Shown here in pieces: positions 29,801 through 36,948 of a stretch of DNA of 64,000 nucleotides (the first letter of the stretch is position 1; each line of letters starts with the position of its first letter). The notes under the pieces were generated by a model. It was not told where the DNA came from and searched no databases. It saw only the letters and a program-made list of their open reading frames with translations. The position numbers and the translations under genes were made by a program. This stretch comes from Pseudomonas rustica (GTDB taxonomy: Bacteria; Pseudomonadota; Gammaproteobacteria; Pseudomonadales; Pseudomonadaceae), in NCBI RefSeq assembly GCF_018336155.1, contig NZ_JAGYHF010000010.1, positions 124,001 to 188,000 of the forward strand, written 5' to 3'.

Positions 29801-31372
29801 GGTGTGCTGCAAGTGGGCAGCCGCGATGCGACGGCTTCGCTCGGTGGCCAGGTGACCGTGGCCAACGGTGCAGGTCTGAGCGGCAACGGCAGCGTCGGCT
29901 CGGTCGTCAACCACGGTGTGGTGGCGTCGGGCGGCGAGGCGGGCAATCTGAGCGTCGCCGGCAACCTGACCAACGCCGCTGATGGTGTGCTGGCCCTGAC
30001 GGTCAACTCGCCAACCGCCACGCCGTTGGCTGTCGGCGGTACGGCGGCACTGGACGGTGGTCTGCAAGTGACAGCATTGGCGCCGTTCACGGGCGCCACC
30101 ACTTACACGCTGATCACGGCGGGCGGTGGTGTCACTGGCACCTTCAGCGCAGCGGATCTGCCGCAATACGCCTTCCTCAGCACCGCGCTGGTGTATGACG
30201 CCAATGCGGTGAACCTGGCGGTCAGCCGCAACGGCAACTCGTTTGCCGATGTCGCCGCCACCGGCAACCAAAGTCGTACTGCTACCGCGCTGGACAACAA
30301 TGGCCCGGCCGGCGCCGAGTTGCAGAACCAGATCATCAACCTCAGCGTGGCCGGTGCGCGCAATGCCTTCGACAGTCTGTCCGGGGAGATTCATGCCAGC
30401 ACCGCCAGCGCGATGCTTGAGGATTCGCGTTACGTGCGCGAGGCGGTCAACGATCGCATGCGCCAACCGTCGTGCAGCGCTGCGGATGATCCACGCCGCG
30501 CGCTGGCGCCAAGTGACAACCAGCTGAGCAGCAACGGTTGCCACGGCGAAATGGTCGGCTGGGCGCGCGCACTCGGCGCCTGGGGTGAATCGGATGGCGA
30601 CAGCAACAGCGCCAGCCTCGATCGCAACCTCAGCGGCTTCATGCTCGGCACCGACAAGCAACTCGACGATTCGTGGCGCGTGGGCATGGCGGCCGGTTAC
30701 ACCCGCAGTGACCTCGATGCCCATGATCGTCAGTCGGATGCCACGGTCGAAAGCTACCACTTGGCGGCGTACCTCAACTCGCAGTTCGATGCACTGGCGG
30801 TGCGCCTCGGCGCGGCGTACAGCTGGCACGACATCGAGACCAAACGCGACGTCAGCGTCGGCAGCTACAACGATCGTCTGGAAGCCAACTACGACGCGCG
30901 CACTGCGCAGGTGTTCGGTGAAGTCGGTTACACCGTCGAAGCGGCCGGCATCGCGCTGGAGCCGTTCGCCGGTCTGGCATACGTCAACTACGACAGCGAC
31001 AAGGCCAAGGAAAAAGGCGGGGTAGGGCGTCTGAAGGCGGAAGCCGATCAGGACATCACCTTCTCCACCCTCGGCCTGCGCGCCGGTAAAGTCATCACCC
31101 TGGCCAACGGCGGACAATTCACCCCGCGCGCGGCCATCGGCTGGCGCCATGCCTTCGGCGACACCAAACCCGACGCTGACCTGACCTTCATCGACGGCGG
31201 CGCCTCGTTCAGCACCCAAGGCGTGCCGATCGCCAAGGACAGCGCGATCGTCGAAGCAGGCGTCGACTTCCAGATCAGCCCGACCGGCAAACTGGGCATT
31301 GGTTATTCGGGACAACTGTCGAATGACAACAATGACCATGCGATGACGGTGAGCTTTAGTCTGGGTTTCTGA
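20849..31372 (+). CDS. Giant type V autotransporter with beta-strand passenger repeats
   Basis: One uninterrupted frame of 3507 residues starting at GTG, with AAGGAG seven bases upstream. Residues 1-38 form a signal peptide ending SAPALA. The passenger (about 39-3130) is Gly/Asn/Thr/Leu-rich and built from PATR-type beta-strand repeats such as NTYSGGTTLNAG; long stretches repeat every 86 residues. Three related modules begin around residues 1537, 2265 and 2785 with WDG or WNG, then GGSGTW or GGSGVW and NWTD. A helical linker (about 3130-3215) precedes a C-terminal barrel (about 3234-3507) ending VSFSLGF. Cysteines occur only as one pair after the signal peptide and one pair just before the barrel. 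Family knowledge supports a surface beta-helix used in adhesion or aggregation. No protease or lipase catalytic motif was seen. Confidence 0.93.
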   Translation: MEARFGVALVSRFSPLSLAVHLSVAGLLFGGVSAPALATCSTAGSIVTCTGVPPLPLVPNDFASATNNLTVNVNSGAQMNATLGGHVMDLTGVNITLNNSGTIDPAVLGLVSVLSGGAFIGSGATSTVSVLNNAGAIMRGTGMLLGLNLTSIDGLALSVNNAATGTTSITNNGTITSTGLSIGGITLADTPVIGVYGGSQVNMTNSNTGVINGRIAFETSAAGNTFSNSGAITGGVSMGAASTNTFTAVTGSSVQVDDGVQISVGLGGLVNINLTFAPTGTVDGGAGGTNSLILQNTGGVGGGITGTGTASSATYVNFNNLTINSGTWTLQGPLVSGATTLNGGIANFNNNATFGSGVLTSNGGILQASNAGLNISNLISLGAGGVTVQGGNATTLSGVISGSGGFTKAGTGQLNLGAANTYLGNTTLNGGTVQVSNNLAFSAGTLNVTGATTLSAPGTISLANAISLGGTLTAGGIGALTLGGLISGSSGLTKTGTGSLTLSGANAGFTGTTTLSAGSLLVTNNNSLGSGVLNTAAGTSLDSTANVTLANNIGMTGALNVLGSNALTLGGVLSGTGGITKSGTASLTLTGNNTNSGNTLLNAGSLLVGSNTALGTGALNTAAGTTLDATAAVTLANAVAVTGALTVGGTQALGLSGIVSGAGNLIKNGTANLSLSGNNTFSGGTALNAGTLIVGSNTALGTGALTTAAGTTLDASTAVALTNAVSLGGSLNVGGSANLSLGGVVSGSGGLTKNGAANLILNGANTFLGAIALNAGTITAGANAALGSGNITVGGVATLDSNAAVTLNNAVILNNSLGIGGSNGLTLGGVISGASQLVKNGAANLTLNGSNTYSGGTTLNAGSLTVGNGAALGTGALSVEGAGTLNSSAAATLNNNVILNANLTAGGANALTLGGVISGSNGLIKTGASSLTLNGNNTYTGTTALNAGSLIVGSSTALGTGTLNASNGTTLDASAAATLANNVNLSGTLTVGGTNALTLGGVVAGIGGLTKNGAADLILNGANTYFGNTVLNTGKLTVGSNTALGSGTLNAAANTSLDANTAVSLNNAVALAGALNIGGTANMTLTGLVSGAGSLVKNGAANLILNAANNYLGGTTLNAGTLTLGNSSAVGSGALTVAGAATLDSNSPLVSLNNAVALNAALTVGGTQNLTLGGVTSGTGQLIKNGAANLTLNGSNTFSGGTTLNAGTLTLGNANSLGSGALVVGGAATLDNSASFGIGNAITLNAGLTVAGNNDLSLNGIIDGAGSLTKNGLSDLTLAGNNAFTGALNIVSGSVTTLSNSALGNTSGVNISAGAALNLGSNASLGALTGSGSVQLTGSNLLTVGSGNVTSTFDGDLSGSGGLVKVGTGTLNLTGINGITGNTAINGGIVDLSGSLGSAQVNVNTGGTLTGTGSAIGSVNINSGGHLALSSGNQLSASALTLAAGSNVDVALATPSTTSLMNVGGNLTLNGNLNVTDAGGFGVGVYRLFNYTGALTNLGLDVASVPVGYALGDLVVQTGVANQVNIQVSAPNSNIRYWDGSQTIANGVVDGGSGTWNAVGTNWTDANGLVNQPWAGDFAVFQGTAGTVTVNGTQAFTGMQFLTDGYNVVNGAAGQLTAVNGTGGTTSLRVDPGVTATINADINGSGILNKFDSGTLVLGGANTYTGGTQLDGGKIIVGSNTALGTGTLTATAGTQLDSNAAVTLANAATLNGNLTVVGSNALTLNGVIGGTGGLIKTGTANLTLGGNNAFLGPVALNAGGLILASNSALGSGTLNAAGGTTLDASTAVSLNNAVNLAGNLGIVGTADLTLAGTLNGAGSLSKNGASNLTLSGNNNFLGGTTLNAGTLTAGSNSALGLGNLTVAGASALDSNSALSLGNNVVLNANLSNTGSNNLTLAGVVSGAGGLIKDGASNLTLNGINTFTGGTTLNAGTLTLGTGGSLGSGVLTVAGASTLDNSAPLVLANNLNVNANLALAGNNNLTLGGVIAGAGTLTKNGLADVTLSGNNTFSGTFDVASGSLTTLSGAALGNNATVNLAGGAALILGASGSLASLTGSGTALIGTGNTLSLGGNNISSTFAGILSGDGGLSKLGTGTLTLSGISDLTGDTNVNAGTLQVDGSLASGNVLVNNGGTLGGSGTLTGALTVADGGHLAGVTGSTLNVGSLLLNGNSNFDVGLGTPVSGGGNALVNVGGNLTLDGTLNVSDIGGFGSGVYRLINYTGGLTDNGMLIGTVPGSVTPGDLTLQTALANQINLLVTAPGVTVQFWDGNQLIANGSVEGGSGTWGTGTTNWTDVNGTTNQAWTNNFAVFQGAAGTVTVNGAQTVTGLQFVTDGYSLQNGTAGSLNLVNGSLGNATVRVDPNATATIGVALNGAGTLGKYDTGTLVLNAANGYTGGTALNGGKIVVGNDAALGTGVLTAADGTALDSNADISLANDVLLNGGLNIAGSNALTLDGDVSGSGSLIKSGTSSLTLNGNNTYSGGTQLADGSLVLGNNSAISSGALNVTGNGTLDSTSALQLASAINLGAQLTLAGNQDTTLLGAITGTGSVLKNGTADLTLSGANTYSGGTTLNGGNTFGDTSSLQGAIVNNATLTFEQNADGSYTGNLTGTGELNKTGTGQLLLTGNNGFTGNTSVQAGNLSVNGVLNSANVAVASGASVGGSGTLAGNVQLADGATLLGGGAAAPLSVGALSLSSGTNLDFSLGSAASSTTVVNVAGNLTLDGTLNISNAGGFGTGVYQLFSYGGSLTDNGLVYGSLPVPLDNLTLQTAIANQINLLVQNAPGEVQFWNGGKTNPDGTIGGGSGVWGPDTNWTDPTGTQAQGSTGQFAVFGGTGGTVTVVGNQQFTGIQFLANGYNLTPGAGGTLTPVNGADGSLAPVRVNAGASTEIAVPLVGTGGIEKLDSGTLILSGANTYSGGTTISGGTLIGNTTSLQGNILDNAALVFQQNVDGRFNGTLSGSGSIAKRGDGTLLLTGNQPFSGTVAVDQGVLQVGSRDATASLGGQVTVANGAGLSGNGSVGSVVNHGVVASGGEAGNLSVAGNLTNAADGVLALTVNSPTATPLAVGGTAALDGGLQVTALAPFTGATTYTLITAGGGVTGTFSAADLPQYAFLSTALVYDANAVNLAVSRNGNSFADVAATGNQSRTATALDNNGPAGAELQNQIINLSVAGARNAFDSLSGEIHASTASAMLEDSRYVREAVNDRMRQPSCSAADDPRRALAPSDNQLSSNGCHGEMVGWARALGAWGESDGDSNSASLDRNLSGFMLGTDKQLDDSWRVGMAAGYTRSDLDAHDRQSDATVESYHLAAYLNSQFDALAVRLGAAYSWHDIETKRDVSVGSYNDRLEANYDARTAQVFGEVGYTVEAAGIALEPFAGLAYVNYDSDKAKEKGGVGRLKAEADQDITFSTLGLRAGKVITLANGGQFTPRAAIGWRHAFGDTKPDADLTFIDGGASFSTQGVPIAKDSAIVEAGVDFQISPTGKLGIGYSGQLSNDNNDHAMTVSFSLGF
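22100..24720 (+). repeat. Ten tandem 258-bp modules within the autotransporter
   Basis: The coding motif for NTxxGxTxLNAG recurs near 22100, 22360, 22620, 22878, 23136, 23394, 23652, 23910, 24168 and 24429, at a period of 258 bases (86 codons; one interval about 261). Phase is kept throughout. Related blocks of shorter length recur at about 25.8-26.9 kb and 28.0-28.7 kb. Confidence 0.85.
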
Positions 31373-31393
31373 TTAGGGTTGAAGCACCTGTTT

Positions 31394-31419
31394 AACCGCC
31401 CGAAAGGGCGGTTTTTTTT
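31394..31419 (+). terminator. Rho-independent terminator of the autotransporter gene
   Basis: AACCGCCC-GAAA-GGGCGGTT followed by T8, 21 bases after the stop codon. Confidence 0.9.
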
Positions 31420-31447
31420 GGTCCGCCACAAGGGTCAGGTCGTACCC

Positions 31448-31581
31448 CTGTGGCGAGGGGATTTATCCCCGTTGGGTTGCGAAGCAGCCCCAAAACCATT
31501 CACCTCGGTGTGTCAGAAAAATTTGGTGTCTGGATTTGGGCCTGCTGCGCAGGCCAGCGGGGATAAATCCCCTCGCCACAG
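31448..31581. repeat. REP pair, family C
   Basis: CTGTGGCGAGGGGATTTATC and GATAAATCCCCTCGCCACAG with an 85-base centre, between the terminator and selD. Confidence 0.9.
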
Positions 31582-31659
31582 GGGCCTTCACAGACGCCGC
31601 AAAATCTGCGGCCCCGCGCTCTGCTAGAATCCGCCCCATTCACTGCCAGAGATTCCCAC

Positions 31660-32694
31660 ATGAGCGAGCCGATTCGTCTGACCCAATACAGCCACGGTGC
31701 CGGTTGCGGCTGCAAGATTTCCCCGCAGGTGCTGGAGGTGATTCTCGCCGGCAGCGGTGCGCAGAACCTTGATCCGAAACTGTGGGTCGGCAATGCCTCG
31801 CGTGATGACGCGGCGGTGTACGAGATCGATGCCGAGCGCGGTGTGGTCTCGACCACTGACTTTTTCATGCCGATCGTCGACGACCCGTTCGATTTCGGCC
31901 GCATTGCCGCGACCAACGCCATCAGCGATATCTACGCGATGGGCGGCGATCCGTTGATGGCGATTGCGATCCTCGGCTGGCCGGTCAATGTGCTGGCGCC
32001 AGAAGTGGCACGCGAAGTGATTCGTGGCGGCCGCTCGGTGTGCGACGCGGCGGGGATTCCGTTGGCGGGCGGGCATTCGATCGATGCGCCAGAGCCGATT
32101 TTCGGACTCGCCGTTACGGGGCTCGTGGAAAAACGCCACATGAAGCGCAACGACACTGCCACCGCCGGTTGCCTGTTGTACCTGACCAAACCGCTGGGGA
32201 TCGGCATCCTAACCACCGCCGAGAAGAAGGGCAAATTGCGCGCTGCTGATGTCGGCGTGGCCCGTGACTGGATGTGCACCTTGAACAAACCCGGCAGCCG
32301 CTTCGGCAAACTCGCCGGCGTTACGGCGATGACCGACGTCACCGGTTTCGGCCTGCTCGGCCATCTGGTGGAAATGGCTGACGGCAGCCAACTGACCGCG
32401 CGCATCGCTTACGATCAAGTGCCGCGTCTGGACAGCGTCGAGTACTACCTCGATCAGGGCTGCGTGCCCGGTGGCACGCTGCGTAATTTCGACAGCTATG
32501 CGAGCAAGGTCGGCCGCGTGCAGGAGCTGCACAAACGCGTGCTGTGCGACCCGCAAACCAGCGGCGGTCTGCTGATTGCCGTGACGCCTGAAGGCAATGA
32601 CGAGTTCCTCGCCGTCGCCGCCGAACTGGGTCTGAACCTGGCGCCGATCGGCGAACTGGTTGAGCGACAGACGAACGCAGTCGAGGTGATTTGA
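31660..32694 (+). CDS. selD: Selenide, water dikinase
   Basis: A 344-residue enzyme making selenophosphate from selenide and ATP. The N-terminus MSEPIRLTQYSHGAGCGCKI aligns with E. coli SelD; Cys16 and Lys19 correspond to its catalytic Cys17 and Lys20, so this is the Cys form and not a selenocysteine form. The glycine-rich ATP region GGDPLMAIAILGWP and DVTGFGLLGH follow. The stop overlaps the selU start (TGATG), making a two-gene operon. Together they supply selenium for 2-selenouridine in tRNA. No selA or selB is in view, so selenoprotein synthesis cannot be judged. Confidence 0.97.
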   Translation: MSEPIRLTQYSHGAGCGCKISPQVLEVILAGSGAQNLDPKLWVGNASRDDAAVYEIDAERGVVSTTDFFMPIVDDPFDFGRIAATNAISDIYAMGGDPLMAIAILGWPVNVLAPEVAREVIRGGRSVCDAAGIPLAGGHSIDAPEPIFGLAVTGLVEKRHMKRNDTATAGCLLYLTKPLGIGILTTAEKKGKLRAADVGVARDWMCTLNKPGSRFGKLAGVTAMTDVTGFGLLGHLVEMADGSQLTARIAYDQVPRLDSVEYYLDQGCVPGGTLRNFDSYASKVGRVQELHKRVLCDPQTSGGLLIAVTPEGNDEFLAVAAELGLNLAPIGELVERQTNAVEVI

Positions 32695-33797
32695 TGCTCC
32701 GCGACTGCACCGACTATCACGATATTTTCCTCAACGACCGGCCGCTGATGGATGCCCGCGCGCCGGTCGAGTTTCACAAAGGCGCGTTTCCCGGCGTGAT
32801 CAATTTGCCGCTGATGAACGACCTCGAACGGCAGAAGATCGGCACCTGCTACAAGCAACACGGCCAGCAGGCAGCCATCGAGTTGGGCCATCAATTGGTG
32901 TCCGGTGCGGTGAAGGCCGAGCGCATCCAGGCCTGGGCCGATTTCGCCCGGGCCCATCCTGAAGGGTATATCTATTGTTTTCGCGGTGGCCTGCGTTCGC
33001 AGATCACTCAGCAGTGGCTGCATGATGAGGCGGGCATCGACTATCCGCGCGTCGGCGGTGGTTACAAGGCGATGCGCAACTTCCTCATCGACACCACTGA
33101 GCAAGCTATCGCGCAGTGCGATTTCGTCTTGCTGGGCGGCATGACCGGAACCGGTAAAACCGAAGTGTTGCTGCAGTTGCGCAACGGCCTCGATCTGGAA
33201 GGCCACGCCAATCATCGCGGTTCGAGTTTCGGCAAACGCGCCACCGGGCAGCCATCGAACATCGATTTTGAAAACCGTCTGGCCATCGACATCCTCAAGA
33301 AGCGTGCTGCCGGGATCGAGCAGTTCGTGCTCGAGGATGAGAGCCGGGTGGTCGGCAGTTGTGCTTTGCCGCTGCCGCTGTATCAGGGCATGCAGCAGTA
33401 CCCGATGGTCTGGCTGGAAGACAGTTTCGAAGATCGCGTCGAGCGGATCCTGCGTGATTACGTGGTGGATCTGTCGGCGGAATTTGTGGCGGTGCACGGG
33501 GAGGAGGGGTTTACCTTGTTCTCGGAGCGGCTGCTGGAAAGCCTGAACAATGTGCAGAAGCGTCTCGGTGGCGAGCGGCATCGGCGCTTGCTGGTGTTGA
33601 TGGAGGGGGCGCTGATCGAGCAGGGGCGTAGCGGGTCGGTGGATCTGCATCGCGGCTGGATCGAAGGGATGCTGCGCGAGTATTACGACCCGATGTATGT
33701 GTTTCAGCGCGAGAAGAAGGGCGGGCGGATTGAGTTTGCCGGTGAGAGCGGGGCGGTGATTGAGTATTTGCGGGGGCGGGTGAGTCAGAAAGGATGA
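32694..33797 (+). CDS. selU: tRNA 2-selenouridine synthase
   Basis: A 367-residue protein (also called MnmH/YbbB). The N-terminal rhodanese domain has the active Cys95 in YCFRGGLRS; the C-terminal half has a P-loop GGMTGTGKT (148-156). Known role: geranylation of 2-thiouridine at the tRNA wobble base, then replacement of sulfur by selenium from selenophosphate. The ATG overlaps the selD stop, which decides the start over a TTG one codon earlier. Length is typical. Confidence 0.96.
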   Translation: MLRDCTDYHDIFLNDRPLMDARAPVEFHKGAFPGVINLPLMNDLERQKIGTCYKQHGQQAAIELGHQLVSGAVKAERIQAWADFARAHPEGYIYCFRGGLRSQITQQWLHDEAGIDYPRVGGGYKAMRNFLIDTTEQAIAQCDFVLLGGMTGTGKTEVLLQLRNGLDLEGHANHRGSSFGKRATGQPSNIDFENRLAIDILKKRAAGIEQFVLEDESRVVGSCALPLPLYQGMQQYPMVWLEDSFEDRVERILRDYVVDLSAEFVAVHGEEGFTLFSERLLESLNNVQKRLGGERHRRLLVLMEGALIEQGRSGSVDLHRGWIEGMLREYYDPMYVFQREKKGGRIEFAGESGAVIEYLRGRVSQKG

Positions 33798-33800
33798 GGT

Positions 33801-33890
33801 TGTAGCAGCTGGCCCCTTCGCGAGCAAGCTCTGCTCCTACAAGGTTTACGCAAATTCTGTAGGAGCAAAGCTTGCTCGCGAAGAGGCCAG
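33801..33890. repeat. REP pair, family B variant, reversed orientation
   Basis: GCGAGCAAGCTCTGCTCCTA then TGTAGGAGCAAAGCTTGCTC; the pair points outward and the stem is imperfect. Confidence 0.75.
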
Positions 33891-33907
33891 ATCAGGCACA
33901 ACAAAAC

Positions 33908-34582
33908 TCAGGTCGGACAAGTTTCCTTGCCATGATCCAGCCCCTGCTTGTAGCTATGGCTCTGCAAACTGGCCTTGCCGTTGTGCCAGGTCAACGTCAG
34001 CACATACAACGAATCGAAATCATCGCCCGACCAGTCATCGGTAATGCTTTGCTTACCGCCCACCGCGTTGCCCGCGACTTTATTGATCAGTTCCGGCAAA
34101 TAACCGTGTGACCAAGCCGTGTAGATCGTCGAGTTGTGATACTTGTCGGCAGTCAATTCGCGGGCCAGATCGCTGGTGTCATTGGCGGAAAACTCGATGT
34201 TCACCGGCAGACCGAGCTTGATCGCCGCCGGGCTAATGGTCATCAGCGGGCGAATGTAGCTGTAAGAGTTATCCAGCTCGCCTTCCTCGACATTGCGCGT
34301 CGGATTGGCGGCGAATACGTAATCGGCCTTGCCGAATTTTTCCGGGAGCAGGGTCGACAGATCGATGGCGCGGTTCAGGCCCTGGCAGTTGAGCTGGCCG
34401 AGGCCGCCCTCGGGTTTTTCCGCGTGGCGCAGGAACACCAGGGTCTGCGTACCGTCCGCCGGTTGCGCGCGACTTTCACTGGATTCAAGCGACAGGAACA
34501 GCGCACTGACCGCCATCAACGACGGCAGGATCATGTACGCGCGATGTTTGAAATGTTTGGCGAAACGCATAAGGTTCGTCAT
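33908..34582 (-). CDS. Histidine phosphatase-family protein, exported or membrane-anchored
   Basis: A 224-residue protein. A basic N-terminus and hydrophobic stretch (MILPSLMAVSALFLSL, residues 17-32) form a signal or anchor, ending near SRAQ. The phosphoglycerate-mutase-like fold begins with VFLRHAEKP (His53 is the phospho-acceptor), and the second His is in AWSHGYLPEL. Its CQGLNRA segment is a family feature, but the overall sequence is diverged. A periplasmic phosphatase is likely, substrate unknown. The ATG at 34582 is preferred to a TTG just before it; the ribosome site is weak. Confidence 0.8.
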   Translation of the reverse strand: MTNLMRFAKHFKHRAYMILPSLMAVSALFLSLESSESRAQPADGTQTLVFLRHAEKPEGGLGQLNCQGLNRAIDLSTLLPEKFGKADYVFAANPTRNVEEGELDNSYSYIRPLMTISPAAIKLGLPVNIEFSANDTSDLARELTADKYHNSTIYTAWSHGYLPELINKVAGNAVGGKQSITDDWSGDDFDSLYVLTLTWHNGKASLQSHSYKQGLDHGKETCPT

Positions 34583-34803
34583 CAAATAAAAGGTTCTTCA
34601 GCATGTCCGGTTAAGGCTGACAAACCTTTACACCGCGGGCTTCCAGCGCCGGGTGTGTTCCCTGTCGTAGTGCGCTTCCATTGCGAAAGGCTTAGCTCAG
34701 AGTCCTCTGAACCCGATTTGGTTCGATTTTCTCGAGTGCGCAGCACTCTAACGGCAACCACGAATGGCTTGGTGGAAGGTTAACGACAGAATGTTACGGT
34801 TGA

Positions 34804-34887
34804 TGTAGGAGCTGCCGAAGGCTGCGATCTTTTGACCTTGCTTGAAGGCTCAAGATCAAAAGATCGCAGCCTGCGGCAGCTCCTACA
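34804..34887. repeat. REP pair, family A
   Basis: Right arm has GCCTGCGGCAG in place of GCCTTCGGCAG. It lies in the 342-base gap between the phosphatase and GST genes; the remaining 220 bases (34583-34803) hold one small dyad (GAGTGC-GCA-GCACTC, 34735-34749) and no gene. Confidence 0.9.
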
Positions 34888-34924
34888 TTATGATCAGGCT
34901 TTCATTTGTGACTGGATGCTTCTC

Positions 34925-35623
34925 ATGACCGATCTGTCCGCGTTCCCGATCACCCAGAAATGGCCGGCGCAGTACCCTGACTGGATTCAGCTCTATTCCC
35001 TGCCGACCCCCAACGGCGTCAAGGTCTCGATCATGCTCGAAGAGATCGGCCTGCCTTACGAGCCGCACCGCGTGGGTTTCGACACGCAGGATCAAATGTC
35101 CCCCGAGTTCCTGTCGCTGAGCCCGAACAACAAGATCCCGGCGATCCTCGACCCTCACGGCCCGCAAGGCGAGCCACTGCCATTGTTCGAATCCGGCGCG
35201 ATCCTGATCTACCTCGCCGATAAGAGCGGCCAGTTGTTGGCTCAAGAAGGCGCGCTGCGCTATGAGACCATCCAGTGGCTGATGTTCCAGATGGGCGGTA
35301 TCGGGCCGATGTTCGGTCAGTTGGGTTTCTTCAACAAATTCGCCGGCAAGGATTACGAGGACAAGCGTCCGCGCGATCGTTACGTCGAGGAAAGCAAGCG
35401 TCTGCTTAACGTGCTCAACGGCCGGCTCGAAGGCCGCGACTGGATCATGGGCGAGCGCTACACCATCGCTGACATCGCCACGTTCCCGTGGGTGCGTAAC
35501 TTGATCGGGTTTTATGAAGCCGGAGATTTGGTGGGCATTCAGAACTTCCCGAATGTCACGCGCGTGCTGGAGAAATTCCTCGCCCGCCCGGCCGTCGTCC
35601 GCGGCCTGACCATCCCCTCCTGA
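34925..35623 (+). CDS. Glutathione transferase, Nu class (YghU/YfcG-like)
   Basis: A 232-residue protein with an N-terminal thioredoxin-like domain and an all-helical C-terminal domain. LYSLPTPNGVKVSIMLEE carries the Thr-Pro-Asn motif (28-30) that marks Nu-class enzymes, which bind glutathione or its disulfide and act as disulfide reductases or peroxidases. NNKIPAILDP holds the cis-proline and FESGAILIYLA the glutathione gamma-glutamyl site. ATG at 34916 (three residues longer) is an alternative start. Confidence 0.9.
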   Translation: MTDLSAFPITQKWPAQYPDWIQLYSLPTPNGVKVSIMLEEIGLPYEPHRVGFDTQDQMSPEFLSLSPNNKIPAILDPHGPQGEPLPLFESGAILIYLADKSGQLLAQEGALRYETIQWLMFQMGGIGPMFGQLGFFNKFAGKDYEDKRPRDRYVEESKRLLNVLNGRLEGRDWIMGERYTIADIATFPWVRNLIGFYEAGDLVGIQNFPNVTRVLEKFLARPAVVRGLTIPS

Positions 35624-35634
35624 CACCCCTATCC

Positions 35635-35720
35635 CCTGTAGGAGCTGCCGAAGGCTGCGATCTTTTGATCTTGTTAACAATCAACATCAAAAGATCGCAG
35701 CCTTCGGCAGCTCCTACAGG
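35635..35720. repeat. REP pair, family A
   Basis: Complete pair CCTGTAGGAG to CTCCTACAGG between GST and hemB. Confidence 0.9.
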
Positions 35721-35848
35721 ATCCGGGATTATTGCGTACCCGGTAACGCTCTCTTGATTGATCCAGGTTTGTACCTCACCCCCCGCAAGGCATAAGCTTC
35801 GCCCCCTACGACTTTCGTCTCATCTGCCGTTTTTTCAGGAAAGGCCCC

Positions 35849-36823
35849 ATGTCCAGTCAGTTCCCCGAAGCACGTCCCCGCCGTCTGCGCCGCAATGCGA
35901 GCCTGCGCAGTCTGTTCCAGGAAACCGAATTCAGCCTGAACGACCTGGTGTTGCCGATCTTCGTCGAAGAAGAAATCGACGACTTCGTGCCGATCAAAAG
36001 CATGCCCGGCGTGATGCGCATTCCCGAGCGCAAACTGGCCAGCGAGATCGAGCGCTATGCGCGCGCCGGCATCAAATCGGTGATGACCTTTGGTGTGTCG
36101 CATCATCTGGACGGCAACGGCAGCGACACCTGGCGCGAAGACGGTCTGGTTTCGCGCATGTCGCGCATCGCCAAAGACGCTGTGCCGGACATGATCGTGA
36201 TGTCCGACACTTGCTTCTGCGAATACACCGATCACGGCCACTGCGGCGTGATGCACAACCATGAAGTCGACAACGACCAGACCCTGATCAACCTCGGCAA
36301 GCAAGCCGTGGCCGCTGCCAGCGCTGGCGCTGATGTGATCGCGCCATCGGCGGCGATGGACGGTCAGGTGCGGGCGATTCGTCAGGCGCTGGACGCGGCC
36401 GGTTTCACCCAAATTCCGATCATGGCCTATTCGACCAAGTTTGCTTCGGCGCTGTACGGCCCGTTCCGCGAGGCCGGTGGCAGCGCGCTGAAGGGCGACC
36501 GCAAAAGCTATCAGATGAACCCGATGAACCGCCGCGAAGCACTGCGTGAATCGCTGCTCGATGAGCAGGAAGGTGCCGATGCGCTGATGGTCAAACCGGC
36601 CGGTGCGTACCTGGACATCATCCGCGACATCCGCGAAGCTTCGAACTTGCCGTTGTCGGCGTATCAGGTCAGCGGCGAGTACGCGATGATCAAGTTCGGC
36701 GCGCAGGCGGGGGCGATTGATGAAGATCGTGTGGTGCGCGAAAGCCTGGGCGCGATTAAACGTGCGGGTGCGGATTTGATCTTCACCTACTTCGCGATGG
36801 ACCTGGCCCTGGCCGGGATCTAA
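35849..36823 (+). CDS. hemB: Delta-aminolevulinic acid dehydratase, cysteine (zinc) type
   Basis: A 324-residue enzyme joining two 5-aminolevulinate molecules into porphobilinogen for haem synthesis. The Schiff-base lysines are Lys197 (STKFAS) and Lys249 (MVKPAG). The metal loop reads SDTCFCEYTDHGHCG with Cys122, Cys124 and Cys132, the catalytic zinc triad of the E. coli type. The well-studied P. aeruginosa enzyme lacks these cysteines and uses magnesium, so this may be a second, zinc-dependent copy. AGGAAAGG precedes the ATG. No Zur-type palindrome was evident upstream. Confidence 0.95.
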   Translation: MSSQFPEARPRRLRRNASLRSLFQETEFSLNDLVLPIFVEEEIDDFVPIKSMPGVMRIPERKLASEIERYARAGIKSVMTFGVSHHLDGNGSDTWREDGLVSRMSRIAKDAVPDMIVMSDTCFCEYTDHGHCGVMHNHEVDNDQTLINLGKQAVAAASAGADVIAPSAAMDGQVRAIRQALDAAGFTQIPIMAYSTKFASALYGPFREAGGSALKGDRKSYQMNPMNRREALRESLLDEQEGADALMVKPAGAYLDIIRDIREASNLPLSAYQVSGEYAMIKFGAQAGAIDEDRVVRESLGAIKRAGADLIFTYFAMDLALAGI

Positions 36824-36842
36824 GCAACAGCGCAAATCAAAA

Positions 36843-36931
36843 CTGTGGGAGCGGGCTTGCTCGCGAAGGCGTCGTGTCAGTCAGCATATCGAGTGCTGAT
36901 ACAGCGCTTTCGCGAGCAAGCCCGCTCCCAC
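36843..36931. repeat. REP pair, family B
   Basis: CTGTGGGAGCGGGCTTGCTC and GAGCAAGCCCGCTCCCAC between convergent hemB and the monooxygenase gene. Confidence 0.9.
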
Positions 36932-36948
36932 ATTTGATTTGTGCTGTG

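Noticed and set aside
27341..31339. Minus-strand open frame of 1332 codons (and others at 25553-27298, 21848-23356, 24178-25317) opposite the autotransporter.
   Set aside because: They mirror the repetitive Gly/Asn/Thr codons of the sense gene; the products are Ala/Val/Arg-rich with no domain, start site or ribosome site. The regular 85-codon antisense frames simply reflect the 258-bp period.
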